64,000 nt of DNA from Plasmodium malariae (taxonomy: Eukaryota; Apicomplexa; Aconoidasida; Haemosporida; Plasmodiidae): positions 1,413,501 to 1,477,500 of the forward strand of contig NC_041786.1 in assembly GCF_900090045.1 (NCBI RefSeq), in the 5' to 3' direction. Below the pieces are notes generated by a model. That model was not told the DNA's origin, made no database searches, and saw only the letters and a program-made list of their open reading frames with translations. The translations under genes were made by a program, and so were the position numbers. Shown here piece by piece: positions 9,977-25,474 of this stretch (positions are counted from its first letter, which is position 1; each line of letters begins with the position of its first letter).

Positions 9977-12900
9977 ATGAGTAACGTGTTAGCAAATGTG
10001 TTGAAAAATACGAAATTTTATTTAGATAAAATCAACTTCAGTCTCATCTTTTTTCCGAGTTTGCTTATTTATAACATCCCGCTAAAAAATATCGAAATAA
10101 GAAACATATATTTCGAAATCGAGTTCATTAAACAAGTAATTAATTTTTTCACAAAAAAAAAAAATAAAAAGATTGAAAAAAATCCAAAAAAAAGGCTAGA
10201 AAAAAAAAAAAAAATATGTATTACTTCTGTAATATTATCATTAGACTTAGAAGACTACGAAACTTATAACTCCTATTACAGCATTTACTTGAGATTGATA
10301 AAAGGTAATGTTACGAACAAATTAATATACACTATTTGTTTGAAAATATCTGTTTTCTTTTTAAAAATAATCTTAAAATATTATTATATAAGCATTAAAA
10401 AAATTGATATAAAAATATATTATAATCATAAACATAGACACAGTAAATATTGTAATAATGGAAAAAACATATCCAGGGGTAAGAGCTCCTATGACTTGAT
10501 ATTTAAAAACATTAATATTGTACATGATGGTTATGCGAGGAGATCGAATAAAGAAAATGAAAAAACAAAAAAAAAAAAAAAAAATGGACAATACTTACGC
10601 GAAAGTCTAACCCAGTTGGTGCCTGTTCATCAGGTTAACGATATTGTTCTTGGTAGTGTTAGCCAAAATGTTAGTAACTACTCCTGTAAAGGGAAGAATG
10701 ACAAGGAGTGGAAATCTGAAACGCTTGATGGTTATGTTTTCTCATGCAAAAGTATTGAGCTGAAAAAAGAGAACAACAAGAGTATTTCAGTTTTTATTAA
10801 AAATATATTTTTTTTTATTAAGGAAAAAAAAATATTCATTCCCATTTTTTTTATTAACATAAAAATGTGCGAATTGAAGGAAATATTTTTCCTAATACAT
10901 AAAAGTAGAAGAAAAATTAGAAGAGATAATTTCGTAAGAGATTTAATATATGCTGTTAAATTGCAGAATATAAGGAATTCCCACATTGGTAGTAATGGTA
11001 AATATGATGATATTGATTACGGCTTTTTATACTCAAATATTTACTTTTGCATGAACAGGTTATTTGTTAATGTTCATTTGGAGAATAATATTACTATAAA
11101 GAATGAAGTAGGCAATTTATTTTTTTCCATTCAGAGGAGGGAAGAAAGTGGGACTGGGAATGCAGCTGATGACGGTAATGGTAAAGCAGGGGATAGTGGC
11201 AGTGATGATCTCAACTGCTACAAAACTCGCCCAAGTGCCTATTACTTGCGTAATAAAATCCAGCTGTTTTTTAACTTTTTCCTGTCTTGTTCAGAAAAAA
11301 ATTTAATTTCAGTTAGCTCTCCAAATAAGGATAAATTTAAAAAAAATATCTCCATAAAAAGCAAAATGGACAAATGTGAGAGAAAATATACTTTAAAGAA
11401 TATGCATGTAGCTTACAATAAATTTAATTTAATTAAAGTAGAGAAAATAAATTTTTTTTTTGAAAAATATGACTGTAAAAATTATTTAATTTTAAATAAC
11501 TGCTCCATCATTTTGGAAATGGTAGAAAGTATAGACACGTACAATATAATAAAAGAGGATTTCTTTTCTGAATGGAGTGATAATGAAATAAATGAAAGAA
11601 TATTTCCGTTAAGTATGGGAAAAAGAAGTGTAAAAGTGGAAAATCAGGGATATGATAGAAGCAGTATTTGTTATGTGTGTATTAAAAATGTATTCATTTA
11701 CCTTAATAAAAATATGGATAAGTTTAAGCTATTATATGAAAAAGCCGTGTTAGTGAGTAGGGAAAAAGGCACATTGTCTTATGACAGTAAAACTACTTTA
11801 ACTAATCGGGAGGAAATAATAAAAATTGAAATTAAACAAATATATAATTATAAACAGGAAAATGGATACCGTCCAAGTGGTACAAAGGTTGACACAGTTC
11901 CATGTAAAGATAACGAAAATGATGCTAAAAGGAGGAGCAAGTGCAGAGCAAGTGTACTTCCTTCTTACCAAAACAGTAACATGTACAACGTTATAGAATC
12001 GCATGAATCATATCTTTTTCTGAGCGATGTTATTATCAGCAGTGTCTACTCTGAACACAATGTTGTGTATACATATGCATTAAACGATAAGGTGAACATA
12101 GTTTTGAAAGAGAAGCAGGAGAAACCAGGAGAAAGTGTTATGATAATTGTCTATTTAAATAACACCTCATGGAATTTATCACCTGAACATATCAGCTTTT
12201 TTTATTACATGTTCTCTCTTTATTGTTTGCGTATAAGAAAGAAAATGTATTTTGTTAAAAACCCCTTGAGAAGGAAGTTTAAACGGATGAGTGAAATGGG
12301 TAGGATGAACTCTCCCTTTGTTGTAAGCGTTATAGGCATCAACTGTAATGTTAATTTGTTCTGTCTATCCCCTCACTTCGATGTGCTTAGAGGCAGTTTC
12401 AACAGCTCAATTAATCAGAACAACGCTGGGAGTAACATAACCAGCTTCGATCGAAGTGGTGAAGATGCTAAGGGGATGAGGAAAAGAAAGAAAGAAAAAT
12501 TAACACACATAAAGATTTCTCTCAATTTTAAATACATTTTAAAAATACGTTCAGGACATGCTAAATCTAATGAAGCGTTTAAAGAAAAGAAAGTGAACAC
12601 TCTGTATGATAACTACTTCTTTCTGAGCAATGTACAGGTGCAGACAAATGCATTCACCAATATACTTCGGCATATATGCACATTTGAAAGGAAAAAAGAA
12701 AGAGGAAAAAATAGTAAAAACAAGAGAAGAAAAGGCACTATGTGCAAAAATTATGATATAATCATAAAAATTAAAGACAAGAAAGTATATGTAGACATTG
12801 TAAATAAGGCAAGAATTATATTTATAAATTTTATTATGTATCAGGTGTATCTAGCTATTAGGAGAATAATCTATCTAGGTGATATTAAGTTAGGGTACAA

Positions 12901-15900
12901 GACTTCAAAAAAGAAGTTTAGTATTGAGAGGAAAAAAATAAAAGGGAATATATACAGAGTTTTGTTAAGAAAGCTCAATCGTATAGTTGACCCCAATGAA
13001 CAGAACATATGGGAGGCAACGAATGGCATCCATAATATCAATGACTTCTTTAACGAATCGACATATTCAAAAAGTAAGAATGGTCAACAGGATGTTACAT
13101 ATAAGAGTGAGTTTTTGCAATATTGTACATTTTGTAAAAATAATTTTAAATGTAAAACGAAATCAGTTTATAAGAATGACAAGGCTTTAAAATATTTAAC
13201 ACAGATAAGATTGAGAAGTAGAATTACTCTCATATCATTTGATGATATGTACAACTTTGATCAATTGAGAAGAAAAAAAAATTATGACTTGTTAAGAAAT
13301 CAATATATAGTAAGCACAGATGCGAATATATGTCTTTTCTATTTTGATACTTTGTATAAAGAGAATATAAAATCATGTAATTTTGTCAAGTTGTACATTG
13401 ATTTTTACAAATTAAAAATAAGCAAATATACTTATTTGAATAAAACATACAATATTTTTTATTTCGAAAGAGTTAACTCTGATTATATGAAATATATGGA
13501 TGTATTTCACCAAAATTTTTATAAAATATTTTCAAAAAAAAAGATTAACTACAACATAAGGGATAACGTAAAACGCTACTTCATCCTAGTCTCTACTATA
13601 AAGAACGTCGATTTTTCCGACCGAAGGAATGGAGAACATGAGCAAAGATTACAGGGCAAGGAAGATTACATTGTAGGTGGTAAGAAGCGAGTAAATCGCG
13701 TACACCCAGTGAACACTCTTCGAGCACAAAAGTATAATTCGAAAACGAGAATATACGCAATGAATTTCAGTCTGCTCTTCAAAATGAATGACTTTTTTCA
13801 TTTTCTAAACAAGTACCTTCTTACCGACTTTTGCAGTTTGTTTTCGTTAAAACATGCTTGCGAGAGGGAGGAGAACAAACGTGGAGGTGGATATGAAGAA
13901 AGAAGTGAAGACAAATCTGATGTTATACCTAAATGTCTTTCCTTCTGCGACTGTGAACTCATTGACCCCTTTTCGTTTAGGCATTTTATCATGTTGAAAA
14001 ATAAAATAGGAAGGCATCAAATGGAAGGGTGCCAAATGGAGAGTTTTCACAATAAGCATAAGTGCTTCTTATCAGATGGTTGCTCAAAGGAGCAGAAGAT
14101 ACATCATAGCGATACTTATCAAATTCGAAAAAAGAACATGAAAAGTGCTACCATAAGTTTAAACAAGTATGCCCTATTTTTTGAGGATGCTACTTTATTT
14201 CTCCCATCAGTTGTAAATAACAGAGATATCATAGTTGTACAGAATAATGTGCATATAAAAAATAAATTCATATTTAAAAAGAACAGGGAGTATAGAAAAG
14301 TTTCACTATATGACAAGGTTAATGTTTATTTTTTAAATAATTTTTGCTATACAAATGAAAGAAAAAATATAATGAAAAATGGAAATATATTGATAAAATA
14401 TTATAGAAATATGCTGTACAAAAGAAATTTATTTTCATTATTTGTATATGCCTCGTGTGTTATTTACCTATCACCTATGAACTACCATCTATTTATGAAC
14501 GTCTTCTTTGAAAACGTGCTACACAATAATTATGAGTACTTCTCTTCTAAATTATATAAGGGGAGCGGCACTACTAGAAATGGTAGTACCATAAACAGGG
14601 AAACAGTTGCTGTGGGAAAGCACACCTACGAGAAAGATACTTCCTTTCAAGTGAGAAAGAGCGTTAGAAAAGATCTAAACATAATCGTACGCATGTTCGA
14701 TATGCACATATATTTAGAGAATGCCTATTCGAGTAGCAGAATGAATTATATATTGTGCAAATTTATTTTCATTAAAATAGTGAAGTACATAAATGATAGT
14801 AGTCTCTTGACATATATCAAAGCGTATGTACCAATAGTTCTAAACTTTTTTTATGAATATCCTTTTGACATATTACTCTCATATAAAAAGCTTAAGAAAA
14901 CAAATTACATGAAAACGTTACTTAACATGAACGGAGAAATGTGTAATTACACTGCTATATCATTTGATGGCTTTATTAGGAAGAAATTAATTAAATACAA
15001 TTCTTTACGCAAAAATAATGGGAAAAAAAAAATTGTTGAAATATTTTATAAAAGATATAAAAATGACTTATTTGGGTATAATATCATGAATGAAGTACAA
15101 GTAAAAATTTCTAGCGTTTTTCTAAGTACCGATTTGTTCGAATTGTTCAATTTGTATACATTTTATTTTGTTGAAGATAAGAATTTATTCATTAATCAGA
15201 TAGAGAAATTCTTGCGCACTGAAAAGTTTGTTCGTGTTTTTGGAAAAAGCACATGCGAGGTGGAAAAATGGCAAGAGGAACAGAGGCAAGAGCATCAAAA
15301 ACAGTATTGTTATCATATCCACTACAACCAGCAGCAGCAAGAGAAGCCGCATCAGAAGCGGAAATTGAATGGAGGAACATCTGAGAGTGATCATTTCCGC
15401 AAATGGAACGGCAGTGCCGCAAACATGCGAGTATTCAAAATAAACACCCTGAAAATGGCATATACAGACGAGCCGAACAATGTTTACCTGCTTTTATACG
15501 AAAAAATGACGAAACATTTAAATGCGCGGGACTTTAACAACTATAACTGCATAGTTAAAAGTAACAACATCTACAAAACAAATGTAAATATTAAACGTAT
15601 CCATTTTATGCTGAACTTTTTGTTTTACGAAAATTTGTTATGTTTGAAAAAGGTACAGAGTAGTGTGAGTAAAAAAAATATGAAAAAAAAGCGTTACTGT
15701 ATAGGTAAAGACAGAAACACATTCAGCTTAATTTACAAAGGAAGCCTACATTTTGATTTACTCTTCAATTTAAGAAAAAATCTATTTTTAAAATTTGCAA
15801 ATACGTCAAAATATGTGTATATTAATAATTTCATTTTTGACAATTATTTCGAAAATTGCATGACCTGTTCATGTAAAAATTCAAATTTTGTGTCCAATGT

Positions 15901-18900
15901 TATATTAAATAATTCAAATGAAAAATTAAAGGAGTTTATTTATTTTAAGTGTATAGTAAAGAGACGAAATAATTTATATTTATTGAACAATCATATTTTC
16001 TACTGTGTTAGTAAAAATATAAACATGCAAATAAGTATGAGAAATGAAAAAATGGTCCTTTTTTATGATAATAACAAAAATGTATGGTTTGATCATTTTC
16101 GTTTTGTATACAATTTCTTAAATGGTTTAGTAGAAAGGCGTACCTTTTGTACAATGAATGACGAGAAGAATATCACAAAGGATGTTATATGCGATGTGCA
16201 AATTTTTAATAGTAGCAATCAAAATATACTACAAAAAGATAAGTATTCATGCCCATTTGAGAATAAGAAAACTTTAGAAGACTTGCTCAATGTGGGTAAT
16301 ATATATGAAGGAAATTTCACGTCAAATGTCGGTGGAAGAACTTCCATTCGTAAGGGTGAACGAACGAACGACCATGCAAATGCTCGCAAGAATACACAAT
16401 GCAAGAATAAATTTACAGCGCCGAAATATATTGATGTACATGTAAATTATGCCAATATTCAAATAAGACTAAAAGATTTTTTGTATTTAATTAATAAATT
16501 ATATGAAAGCGTTTTTTTTTTTTTTAATTATTATGCCGAAATGAATGCATGCTTTTTTACAATCTGCGAGACATTACTGAAAAATAAATATTTTTGTAAA
16601 ATTAAAAAAACGAAACAGGTAGCATACTCTACAATAATTGTACACATGATAATAAATACCTTGCATGTTCATATTTTTCAAAGTATACCTTACCAAAAAA
16701 TAAATGTGTGCAAAAAAAAAAAAATTATTCTTTTACATGCTAAAGGAATGTATGAGTATATTTCATGTAATAAGAAAAAAGACGCTCTATTAAAAAAGCA
16801 TGAGTCTGATATATGTTGTAATTTATATTTTTCAAAAAATAATATATATGAAGAATTTGCAAAGAATGTACAAATGCGTATTATTTATATAAAAAATAAG
16901 GAACAAAATAATTTTCATCTCTTTCTTAAAAATAATATAACAAATATATTCTTAACGAAAAATATATTTAGAAAAGTTATATATCTGTATGATGAGCTCA
17001 CAGATAGAAAGAATTATAACAACAACGACAGGAATAGCAACTACATGTGTGAGAGATTATTTCATGTAAGGGGAGAAAATTATCGTTGTTATGGCTCGTG
17101 TGAAATGTGCAGGCATGGTATGGAAAATATGCAAGGTGAAAAAAAAAAAAGAAAAAAGAATGAACAGATAGATGAAATTGAAAATTGGCAAAAGGGAAAA
17201 AATCAAATGGAAGACTTCCTCTTAATGGACAAAGGTGAAAAGATAAAAAAAGATACCAATAATGCTGACAGTATTATATTGTCAAACAAAGAAAAATTAA
17301 GAATTAAAAATTTTTGTTTCTCTTTGGAAAGGAACAAAACATGTACCAATGTGATAAGAAAAAGATATAACAATTGTTCGCATGACCAATATATAATAGT
17401 AAATAATTTCAAAGAGAGGATTTTTTTTTATCAAAGTAAAGAGATAAAAAATGCAAAATTTGAAAACGTATATCCTTTATATATGTTTTATTTAAAAAAT
17501 GGAAAGAGTGTAAACACTGCAAATACTGCAAACATTGCAAACACTGCAAACATTACAAACACTGCAAACATTACGAACATTGCAAATACCATTATTTTTC
17601 CATGCGTAAGGGAAAGATACATAAGAAAGAATGAAATGACCATGATGACCGATGGCACTTTCTATAATTTCATCTCAAATACATGTTTGTACAATAACAC
17701 AAACCACGATATTATATTTTTTTATAAAAATTATAAATCCTTTTTATACTCTAAAAAAAATTCGTATATTAATTCGTTCCATTTAAAAAACGACAATTTT
17801 TGTTTTCTTATTTTTTATAAAAAAAAATTATACGTCTCACAAAATTTAACAATCGATTCTTTAAAAAGTGTACATACAAATAATAAAGAAAAATTAATGC
17901 AAAATATGCAATATATAAATTACAATTTCCGCAAATTAAAATATATAGACAAGGGCCAAGATACGCTTTACACACTTTTTAACAACATAATACATCTAAA
18001 AAAAATTGACGACATCAAATCATTTTTATATGTAGATATGCACACAGAGAAGAATAAGCAGAGGAGGAAAGACATAACCAATTTCAATTTTAATAAATAT
18101 AATATTTATAATGTTATAGAAAGAAAATTTATAAAAATGGTATTAAATGACGATTATATTAATAGTTTTAAAAATACGAATACTGATCATTTAGTTTTAC
18201 ATTTAACTATTATAAAAACACGGGGTAGCTCGTACATGCATATAAATAAAAGGATAAAATTTAGAAATACCTTGCCCATAACAGTGTATTACAACTATCA
18301 GGGGAAGTTAACCAGTGTTCACTCCTTTCAAAGCAGAGAAATATTCTTTGATGATTTTCATCTAAACGTTAAATGCAATCACATGCATCAAGGAAAGCTC
18401 GAAATTTGCTACCACAGAAGAAGGGGAAATAAAGAAGTAGAGAAAGAGGGTCATAAGCAGATTTATAGAAAAGAGGAACAACACAGGGGTTGGAAGCGGG
18501 ATGAAACAGAGGAACACCAGAAGGAGCAACATGTCAAAGGCTCTCAAGCAGGTAATACCTCACTGAAGAACGAATTGGATAGAAGGGGGGAAAATGGTCC
18601 AAGGAAAGATAGATATATAATTTATTACTACACAAATGTGATAAAGAGGAATAACGCTATTATAATAACGTGTCACACGCTAATTCTTCTATACAGCTTT
18701 TGCGTAAAAAATTTGGAAATAAACAAAAAAAAAATTTATTTTGCTAATGATTTAGGGGGAAGCACAAATAATACTACAGTACAGTATATATACCCCTTAA
18801 AAGAATTAAAATGTTATACTAGTTTTTTTAATGAGTCGATAAATAGCCTTATTTTTGAAAGCATCAAATTAAACAGCGTTACGATAAACAGTTGTCAGAA

Positions 18901-21900
18901 CGTGAGCACACAGGAAATCATAAATAATAGACCCTACGTTTCATGTTATGTTATTAGTTATATAAAAAATAATACATGTAGCGGGCGTAGTAATCCAAAC
19001 TACTATTTTAAAAATTTTTCCTCCTTTTTAATAGTATACCCAAAGTATATATTAATCAATGAAACAAATTTTAACTTAGTGATGTTTCCTTCTAACGGAA
19101 ATGGGATCAATTACCTTTTCCAGAGAAAATCTAGGAATGTCATTAACTTAATAGAGAAAAATGAAAAAAATTTCTTTTTTAAAATTAAAAACACGAATAT
19201 GCACAATAACTATTTGTACTTATGTGGAGGAATAGATATAACGAAGGAAGCTTCCTACATCTTTTGCTTTACAAAAATGGGGGGAAAAAATGACTTGCGT
19301 GAGGTATATAAAAATGGAAAAAAAAATGACCTGCACAAGTCAGGTAAAAATTGGGGAAAAAATTACCCGCAGAAGGTGGATAAAAATGAAAAAAAGAATC
19401 CCTTTATTAACTTAAAAATTAGCATAAATGAAGGGAGTACGTTGAGAGATAATGATGTCCATTTTCATAATTGTTTCTTTATAACAATAAGTGAACATAT
19501 ATCCCGCAGAGAAAAAGAGGTCAAATACATTTCCTACATAAATAATAACATGATGAACGTTCGAGAGAGCAGTGATAACGTAATAATGAATATTTATAAG
19601 TACATAGAAAAGGAGGAAGAGATAAAGAAAATATACATTTACAATAGTATGAATACAGGAATACTCTTTGACATTTTCCACTACAGTGAAATTGTTTACA
19701 TAATTGGTAGTGTTACTAGGGGGGGTACTATGAGTGCTACTACAAGTAGAAATGTGGAGAACGATGGAGAACAGAATGCACGAGAGGAGAAGAAAGAGGT
19801 TAAATGGATTGAAGGGGCTAATCAGGTTGGACAGGTTGATGCAGCTGGACAGGATGACGAGTATGGACTGATTGACGAGAACGCAGGGGCTGATTACATG
19901 CAATATGAAAGCAGTCTGCCCTCATGTAACCAAGTTAAAATTGAAAGAGGAAATAAAAAGATTAAGGAAAACTTTTTTTTAAATATTTTTAATGCAGAAA
20001 GTAGTGACAACTCTTGTTCAGGCGAAAACCAAAACACGAATGAAAATTTGGATTACGATTTTGGAAAGTTATCGAAAGATAAGTTAAATTATATTATGAA
20101 AAATAGTCATCATATTACAACGTTCATGCAGAATAATAAGAACACAATTCGATACGTAAAAGAGAAAAATATTATGTTTTTTCCCTTGAGGAAAAATAAA
20201 AATATGAGAAACTGCTTTTTCCTTATATGCCCATATAAGTACACTACTAAAGGACAAATTTTTAAATTTTCCTTAGAAAGAAAAAGGCACCTATTAAAAT
20301 TTGTAGAGAAGGAAAAAATTATATTTGTTGAAATATTTATGATTCAAAAGAAGAAGAAAATCATTGTAAAAATTTCTCAGTATATTGATAACATCGTACA
20401 TATTACTGGAAAGGTGGATATGCACTTGTTATCTAAGCAAAGTGCCAACCTTAAACATGAATTGTATAGCATTGATCAATCATATGAAGGGGAAAAAACT
20501 GTAAAAAAATATTCTAAAAAGGAGAAAGATTTGAGTTCAAGTGATATGATCAATGAAATTAATTGTAGCTCATTCGTTAAATCATTCTACTTTAGTTATG
20601 AAAATAAATTGTTTAGGAAATATTGCACCAGTTTCCATATATTTGGGAAGAAAACAAATCGGAGCATGCTAGTAATAAACGAGCGAAAAAATCGATTTCA
20701 TAAGTGTCGAAATATATTAACCTTTACGTCATCACTACGTAAGAACGTTTCCCTTTACACAGACACTGATGAGAAGAAGGGGAACCTGTACTCATTTGTA
20801 AAGGGAGAAAATTTTATTCATGTAGGGAAAGAGAAAAAGATTTTTTGCCGATTAACAAAATATGAACAACGGGGTTATAATATAAAAATAAAAAAAAAGG
20901 ACAAAGCAAATATTACAGTTAAGGGAAAATTATACGCTCACCATTTTATAAATAAAAATGTTGCTTTTGTTGAGAGTGTAAATAAATGCAAATTTTTTTT
21001 TTTAAAAGAAAATAATAAAACAAAAACATCAGAGGTTCATTATTTTTTTGATGTAAAAAATGAAATTAAAATAAATTTATTTGCATCCATGCTATTTGTA
21101 AATAATGCTATAACTAGACAACAAAACAAAGAAGGCATTTTTGTTTATGGTAGTGATGGAAAGGATTTGAATAAAATAGAAAGGAATTCTGTTATTAGAG
21201 AGGAATACCAATCCATTGATTATCGTAATAAATATATTTTAAAAAAAAAAAAAAAAAATGCACATATATTTACTCTCGTATTAAAAAATGCAAGTGCATT
21301 GATTAAGACACAAAATAATAAAAATTGCTTTTCTTTACGTGTAGAAGATATGTTCATAATAGACAACTACTCTTCTTTTCCAGTAAAAAAAATGTTTTTC
21401 AGAAAAAATATATTAACGTCTAATAGTGCAAGTAGAGGAGATAATACTACTCATCTGGGTAGAAGTGATAACAATGAGGAGGTTCCTTTTTCTATAAATA
21501 ATTTACTGCATGCCGAATTGACCTATGAAATGGATCCAAATGCTTGGGTCATAAAAAAATTAGAGTTTTTTCTATTACCTGTACATGTGCAAGTATCTCT
21601 GGAAAATGTGGAAAAATTGTACGATTGTTATCAAAAATTTTGTAAGAGGAAAAAAGAAGGGAAACAAAACTACAAAATGGATAGATTCCTGTTTGAGTAT
21701 AATATGGACCATAATATCAAAAATACTGGCAATGGTAAGAAGTCAAGGAAGTGCTGTAAAGACCGGTTAAAGCACATTATCAGCATGAGAGATAGTGTTA
21801 ATTTTCGTCGTTATTTAAAGTGGACAAAAATGAGAAAATTAAAAGTGGAGCATTTTAAGGTATACAGTTTAAAAATAAATATATGCTTCACGAAAGAAAA

Positions 21901-23212
21901 TAATGATTTAAATATATATAAGAAAAAAAGGAAAAACCTTTTTAAATTTGGTATATTCCTTTCCTATTTAAATGCATTAAATGATGCTGACTTTGTCATT
22001 AATCAGCTATACTTGCAAAATATAAAAGAAAAAAAAATAACAAATTTTACTAATTATGTTGTAGATTTCTATATGAAGGAATTATATAAAAATGTATTTT
22101 ACTATTTAACAAAGATGAATTTAATAAACAAGTATTTGAATAGTTATTACAATTTCTTTCACTTGCTCATGGGTAATAACTTCTTTAATATGAATGTATC
22201 TACTAGTCTTAAAAATGTAAAGAAAGAAATACAAGATAGGGGCAATATGTACTTGAACAAACGATACCCCTGGAGTCGGGAAGAAGAGGAATTAACTACA
22301 GGGGGGAATACCGACCCGAATGATGATCCTCGATCGTTCGGAATAGGTCCGTGTGATGAATGGGGTGGAAGGGACGAAAAGGACAAAAGAAACGAAAACG
22401 ATATGTACGATGAGAAGGATAAAAAGCACATGTATGATCATGTAAACGATCATATGAATGCCCACGTTGATGACTACATGGATGACCATACTAACTACTA
22501 CAACATGGCAAATAATAGAACTACCCAAGTATGCAGAAAATACAAAAGCTTAATACTCGAAAATGTAACAGACGAGGGGTGCACACAGTTTTACAGAAAT
22601 ATGGACAACCTTAACCTATTTAGCGATTCGAATTTTTATCTGAAATCAAAGAAGAAGAAACATATAAAACGTGTTAATAGGGAGCTATTTTACACTGTTG
22701 AGGGGAAAAAAATGTTCATATTTGATGAAGACTTAAATTACAACAAAAGTGGTATCAAGAACGACTGGAACGATAACTCTAATGAGGATACCACTATTAA
22801 TCATGTTATTCGTGAAGATGGTGTACCCAAACAACACAAGGAAGAGGTCGAGTATGCCAACAACTTTACCCTTTTTAATAGCGCTCTAAAGATTATAGGA
22901 AAGGACATTATGTCCAGTATTAACTATTACTTGTATGATAAAAACGGTCAAAGTGGAAGCAGAAGTAGAAGCGAGCAAGGAAGCAGCGAGAAGGGCAATA
23001 GTCAACTTGGATACAAATTAACCAAATTCAAAAGAGATAAGGTGCACATTCTAGAGTACTTTAGAAATGGACTAGGGGCAACACGAGGGAATGACAACTC
23101 GCCTAAGGTATTAAACAAGAAAAAAAAAAAAAAAAAAAAAAAAAAGAAATAAAAATGAAGGATAAATGAACAAAACACAGAAAATACCATTGCCCTTTCC
23201 GCACGTGTATAC

Positions 23213-23275
<63 letters not shown>

Positions 23276-24338
23276 TTAATTATACGCACATGTAGATTTA
23301 CGCATTAGCCACGTTAAACCGATACATGTGCGTGCTTGTTCCTTTTTTTTTTGCTATTTTAGGACAAGGAGGAAAAAAACAAAACAGAGGAATTTACAAC
23401 GTACCTCCAAATTTATAAGAAAAACAAAATTGTGCATGACCCTCGATTTTTTAGAATATGCTGCCCGATGGACAACATCGTAATGTAAGAAAAAAAAATT
23501 TCTGTGTAAAGGGAATAACGCTGGCGGAAAAACAGAAAAACAAAAATAATAAAAATACACGTTGTGCGAATGTATATCACTTCTATTTGTTGTCCTCCAC
23601 GATTCTTCTTACATAACAGGGCGTACATTTTTTTTTTTTCATATGCACGTTTTTCGTCTCGTCATTTCGTCATTTCGTCATCTCGTCATTTCGTCATTTC
23701 GTCATCTCGTCATTTCGTCATCTCGTCATTTCGTCATCTCGTCATTTCGTCATCTCGTCATTTCGTCATTTCTTTTTTTTTTTTTTTTTTTTTTTGTTAG
23801 ACGAGATTTCATGGTGCATAGCTACCTTTACGATGAGAAGGAAAATTTCGCGTTGCTGTTTTGTAATAATTATTTCGTTAAATTAAACAGAAACAAAAAT
23901 AAAATTATGATAAGAAAGGAAAATATTGTAAAGGTTGAGATCAGCTGTATTTATTTCAATTTAATATTTGAGAAGGATAAAGATTTAATTATAAATATAA
24001 AGAATATAATCCGAAAGAACAAAAATAATTTTCTTTCTTTTTATTTTGATATCCTTTTCAAAATAAAAAAAAAAAAAAGATTGACATATAAAATTCACAA
24101 AAATTTATTACAGATATTATACTTTTTATATTATATTTTTCATTTTATTTACAATTATGATAGAAGAGTAAAAAATCTAAAAAAAAATATTGTCTCATCA
24201 TCAAGTAAAAATAAGTACCCTTCTGTTACAATATTTGAAGATTACCAGAAAAATTTCTTTTCATTTTCATCAATGATGCATTTAAATATTTTCTACTTAA
24301 ACGTAAAGAGTTTTCTATTCAGTCTAGCACAGCAGTGA
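9977..24338 (+). CDS. VPS13: Giant VPS13-like (chorein family) bridge lipid-transfer protein, three exons
   Basis: Exons: 9977-23107, 23363-23484 and 23801-24338 (4,596 aa, all phases agree). Family evidence comes from several places. The N-terminus is a divergent chorein-like segment. Near residue 2755 the motif IKFRNTLPITVYYN resembles the segment before the VPS13 adaptor-binding region. Near residue 3010 the motif YPKYILINETNFNLVMF matches the SHR-BD/VAB-type consensus. Exon 2 carries HDPRFFR, which joins exon 3 (RDFMVHSYLYDEKENFALLF) to form the conserved C-terminal PR...Y...A motif and then a PH-like end. VPS13 proteins form long hydrophobic channels that move bulk phospholipid between organelles at contact sites. 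Most of the extra length is Asn/Lys/Ile-rich insertion, including an ANTANI-type run at 17512-17592. BLTP/VPS13 subfamily and membrane location are not determinable here. Without the splices, exon 1 would run into a poly(A) stretch and end at 23152. Confidence 0.8.
17512..17592 (+). repeat. In-frame ANTANI/TNTAN repeat in the VPS13-like protein
   Basis: A 9-12-bp periodic run (gcaaacattgcaaacact and variants) encodes alternating Ala-Asn-Thr and Ile-Thr-Asn triplets. It interrupts otherwise unique coding sequence without breaking the frame. Confidence 0.85.
23211..23271. repeat. (TA)n microsatellite in VPS13 intron 1
   Basis: About 28 TA dinucleotides lie within intron 1 (23108-23362). The minus-strand frame across it is a (YI)n translation shadow. 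Confidence 0.95.
23655..23771. repeat. 8-bp minisatellite in VPS13 intron 2
   Basis: About 14 copies of cgtcattt and cgtcatct. They fill the intron between 23484 and 23801, immediately before the poly(T) tract and the gttag acceptor. The SSRHFVIS frames seen here are shadows. Confidence 0.9.
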
Positions 24339-24710
24339 TCATGCGCATAGCATCATGCGATTATGGGGGAACGCGGACATTATACGGCCATACAGTAGTG
24401 CGAATATAGAAAGCATCTGCGGCAGTATTTAACTGCACACTAGTTTTTAATCCAAACAACATTTTGCCCAACGCACAAAATAAAAAATTCAAAATTTAAA
24501 AATCAAAATTTAAAAATCAAAATTTAAAATTTAGTATTTATGTTTCTTTTTTTGTTTCGTGTTATCTTAACTCATAATTTTTTAAGTTTTTTTTTTTTTT
24601 TTTAATATTTACCATTAAATTAGTTTTTGCATTAACGTGTTAATAGATTAATATCGTTTGAGCATTTCCCACGACGCCTTTTTTCCCATACATACGTATA
24701 TTTGTAAATT

Positions 24711-24806
24711 AGTTTATCTGTTTATTTGTTTATTTGTTTATTTGTTTATCTGTTTATTTGTTTATTTGTTTATTTGTTTATCTGTTTATTTGTTTATTTG
24801 TTTATT
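24711..24806. repeat. tttatttg tandem array
   Basis: Imperfect tttgtttatttgtttatctg units, with four-base sub-periodicity, continue less regularly to about 24870. Confidence 0.9.
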
Positions 24807-25474
24807 TTGCTCCGTTCGTTTGTTTATTTATTTGCTTGTTCGTCTGTTTGCTCGTTTATTTATTTATTTCCTTACAATTTAAATCAGCTTAATTTTTTAT
24901 CCCATCGTACATTCGTGAAGTAAGCGGTACATAACAATATAATCATAGTATACACATATACATATATATATACACATGCTTTTCGTAATATCAAATATGT
25001 GTATATTGATTTATATATATTTATATATAGGTAGTGGCTCTTTTTTTTTTTTTTTCAGAAAATTTTGAGCCTACAAATTTGAATTCATGAAATCAAGTGT
25101 ACTTACTTAAATGTGCAGCTATTTTTAAATTACTCCATTTTTTCATTTCTTTTCCATTTTCTTCTCTGTTTGAACAATTTTTTTAATTCTTTTTTAGTTT
25201 GCAGCCATACTGTTTGTGTATATCAACATATATATGTACTTACGTATTACGTAAGCATTTGTTCATGTATATAGGTTTGTACTGTGCATACCTAAAGCAA
25301 TGTTCGCTTGCGCCTTTTAGCCAAACCTTATTTTTTTTTGTATTTTTTTTTTTTTTTTTTTTTTTTGATTTATATGCAGAAATTTAAGAAAGAATTTTTT
25401 TTCTTATGATAATTTTTTAAAAAGTTGGAATAAGACTAAATAGGAGACTTTAAAAAAAAAATAATAATAACAAA

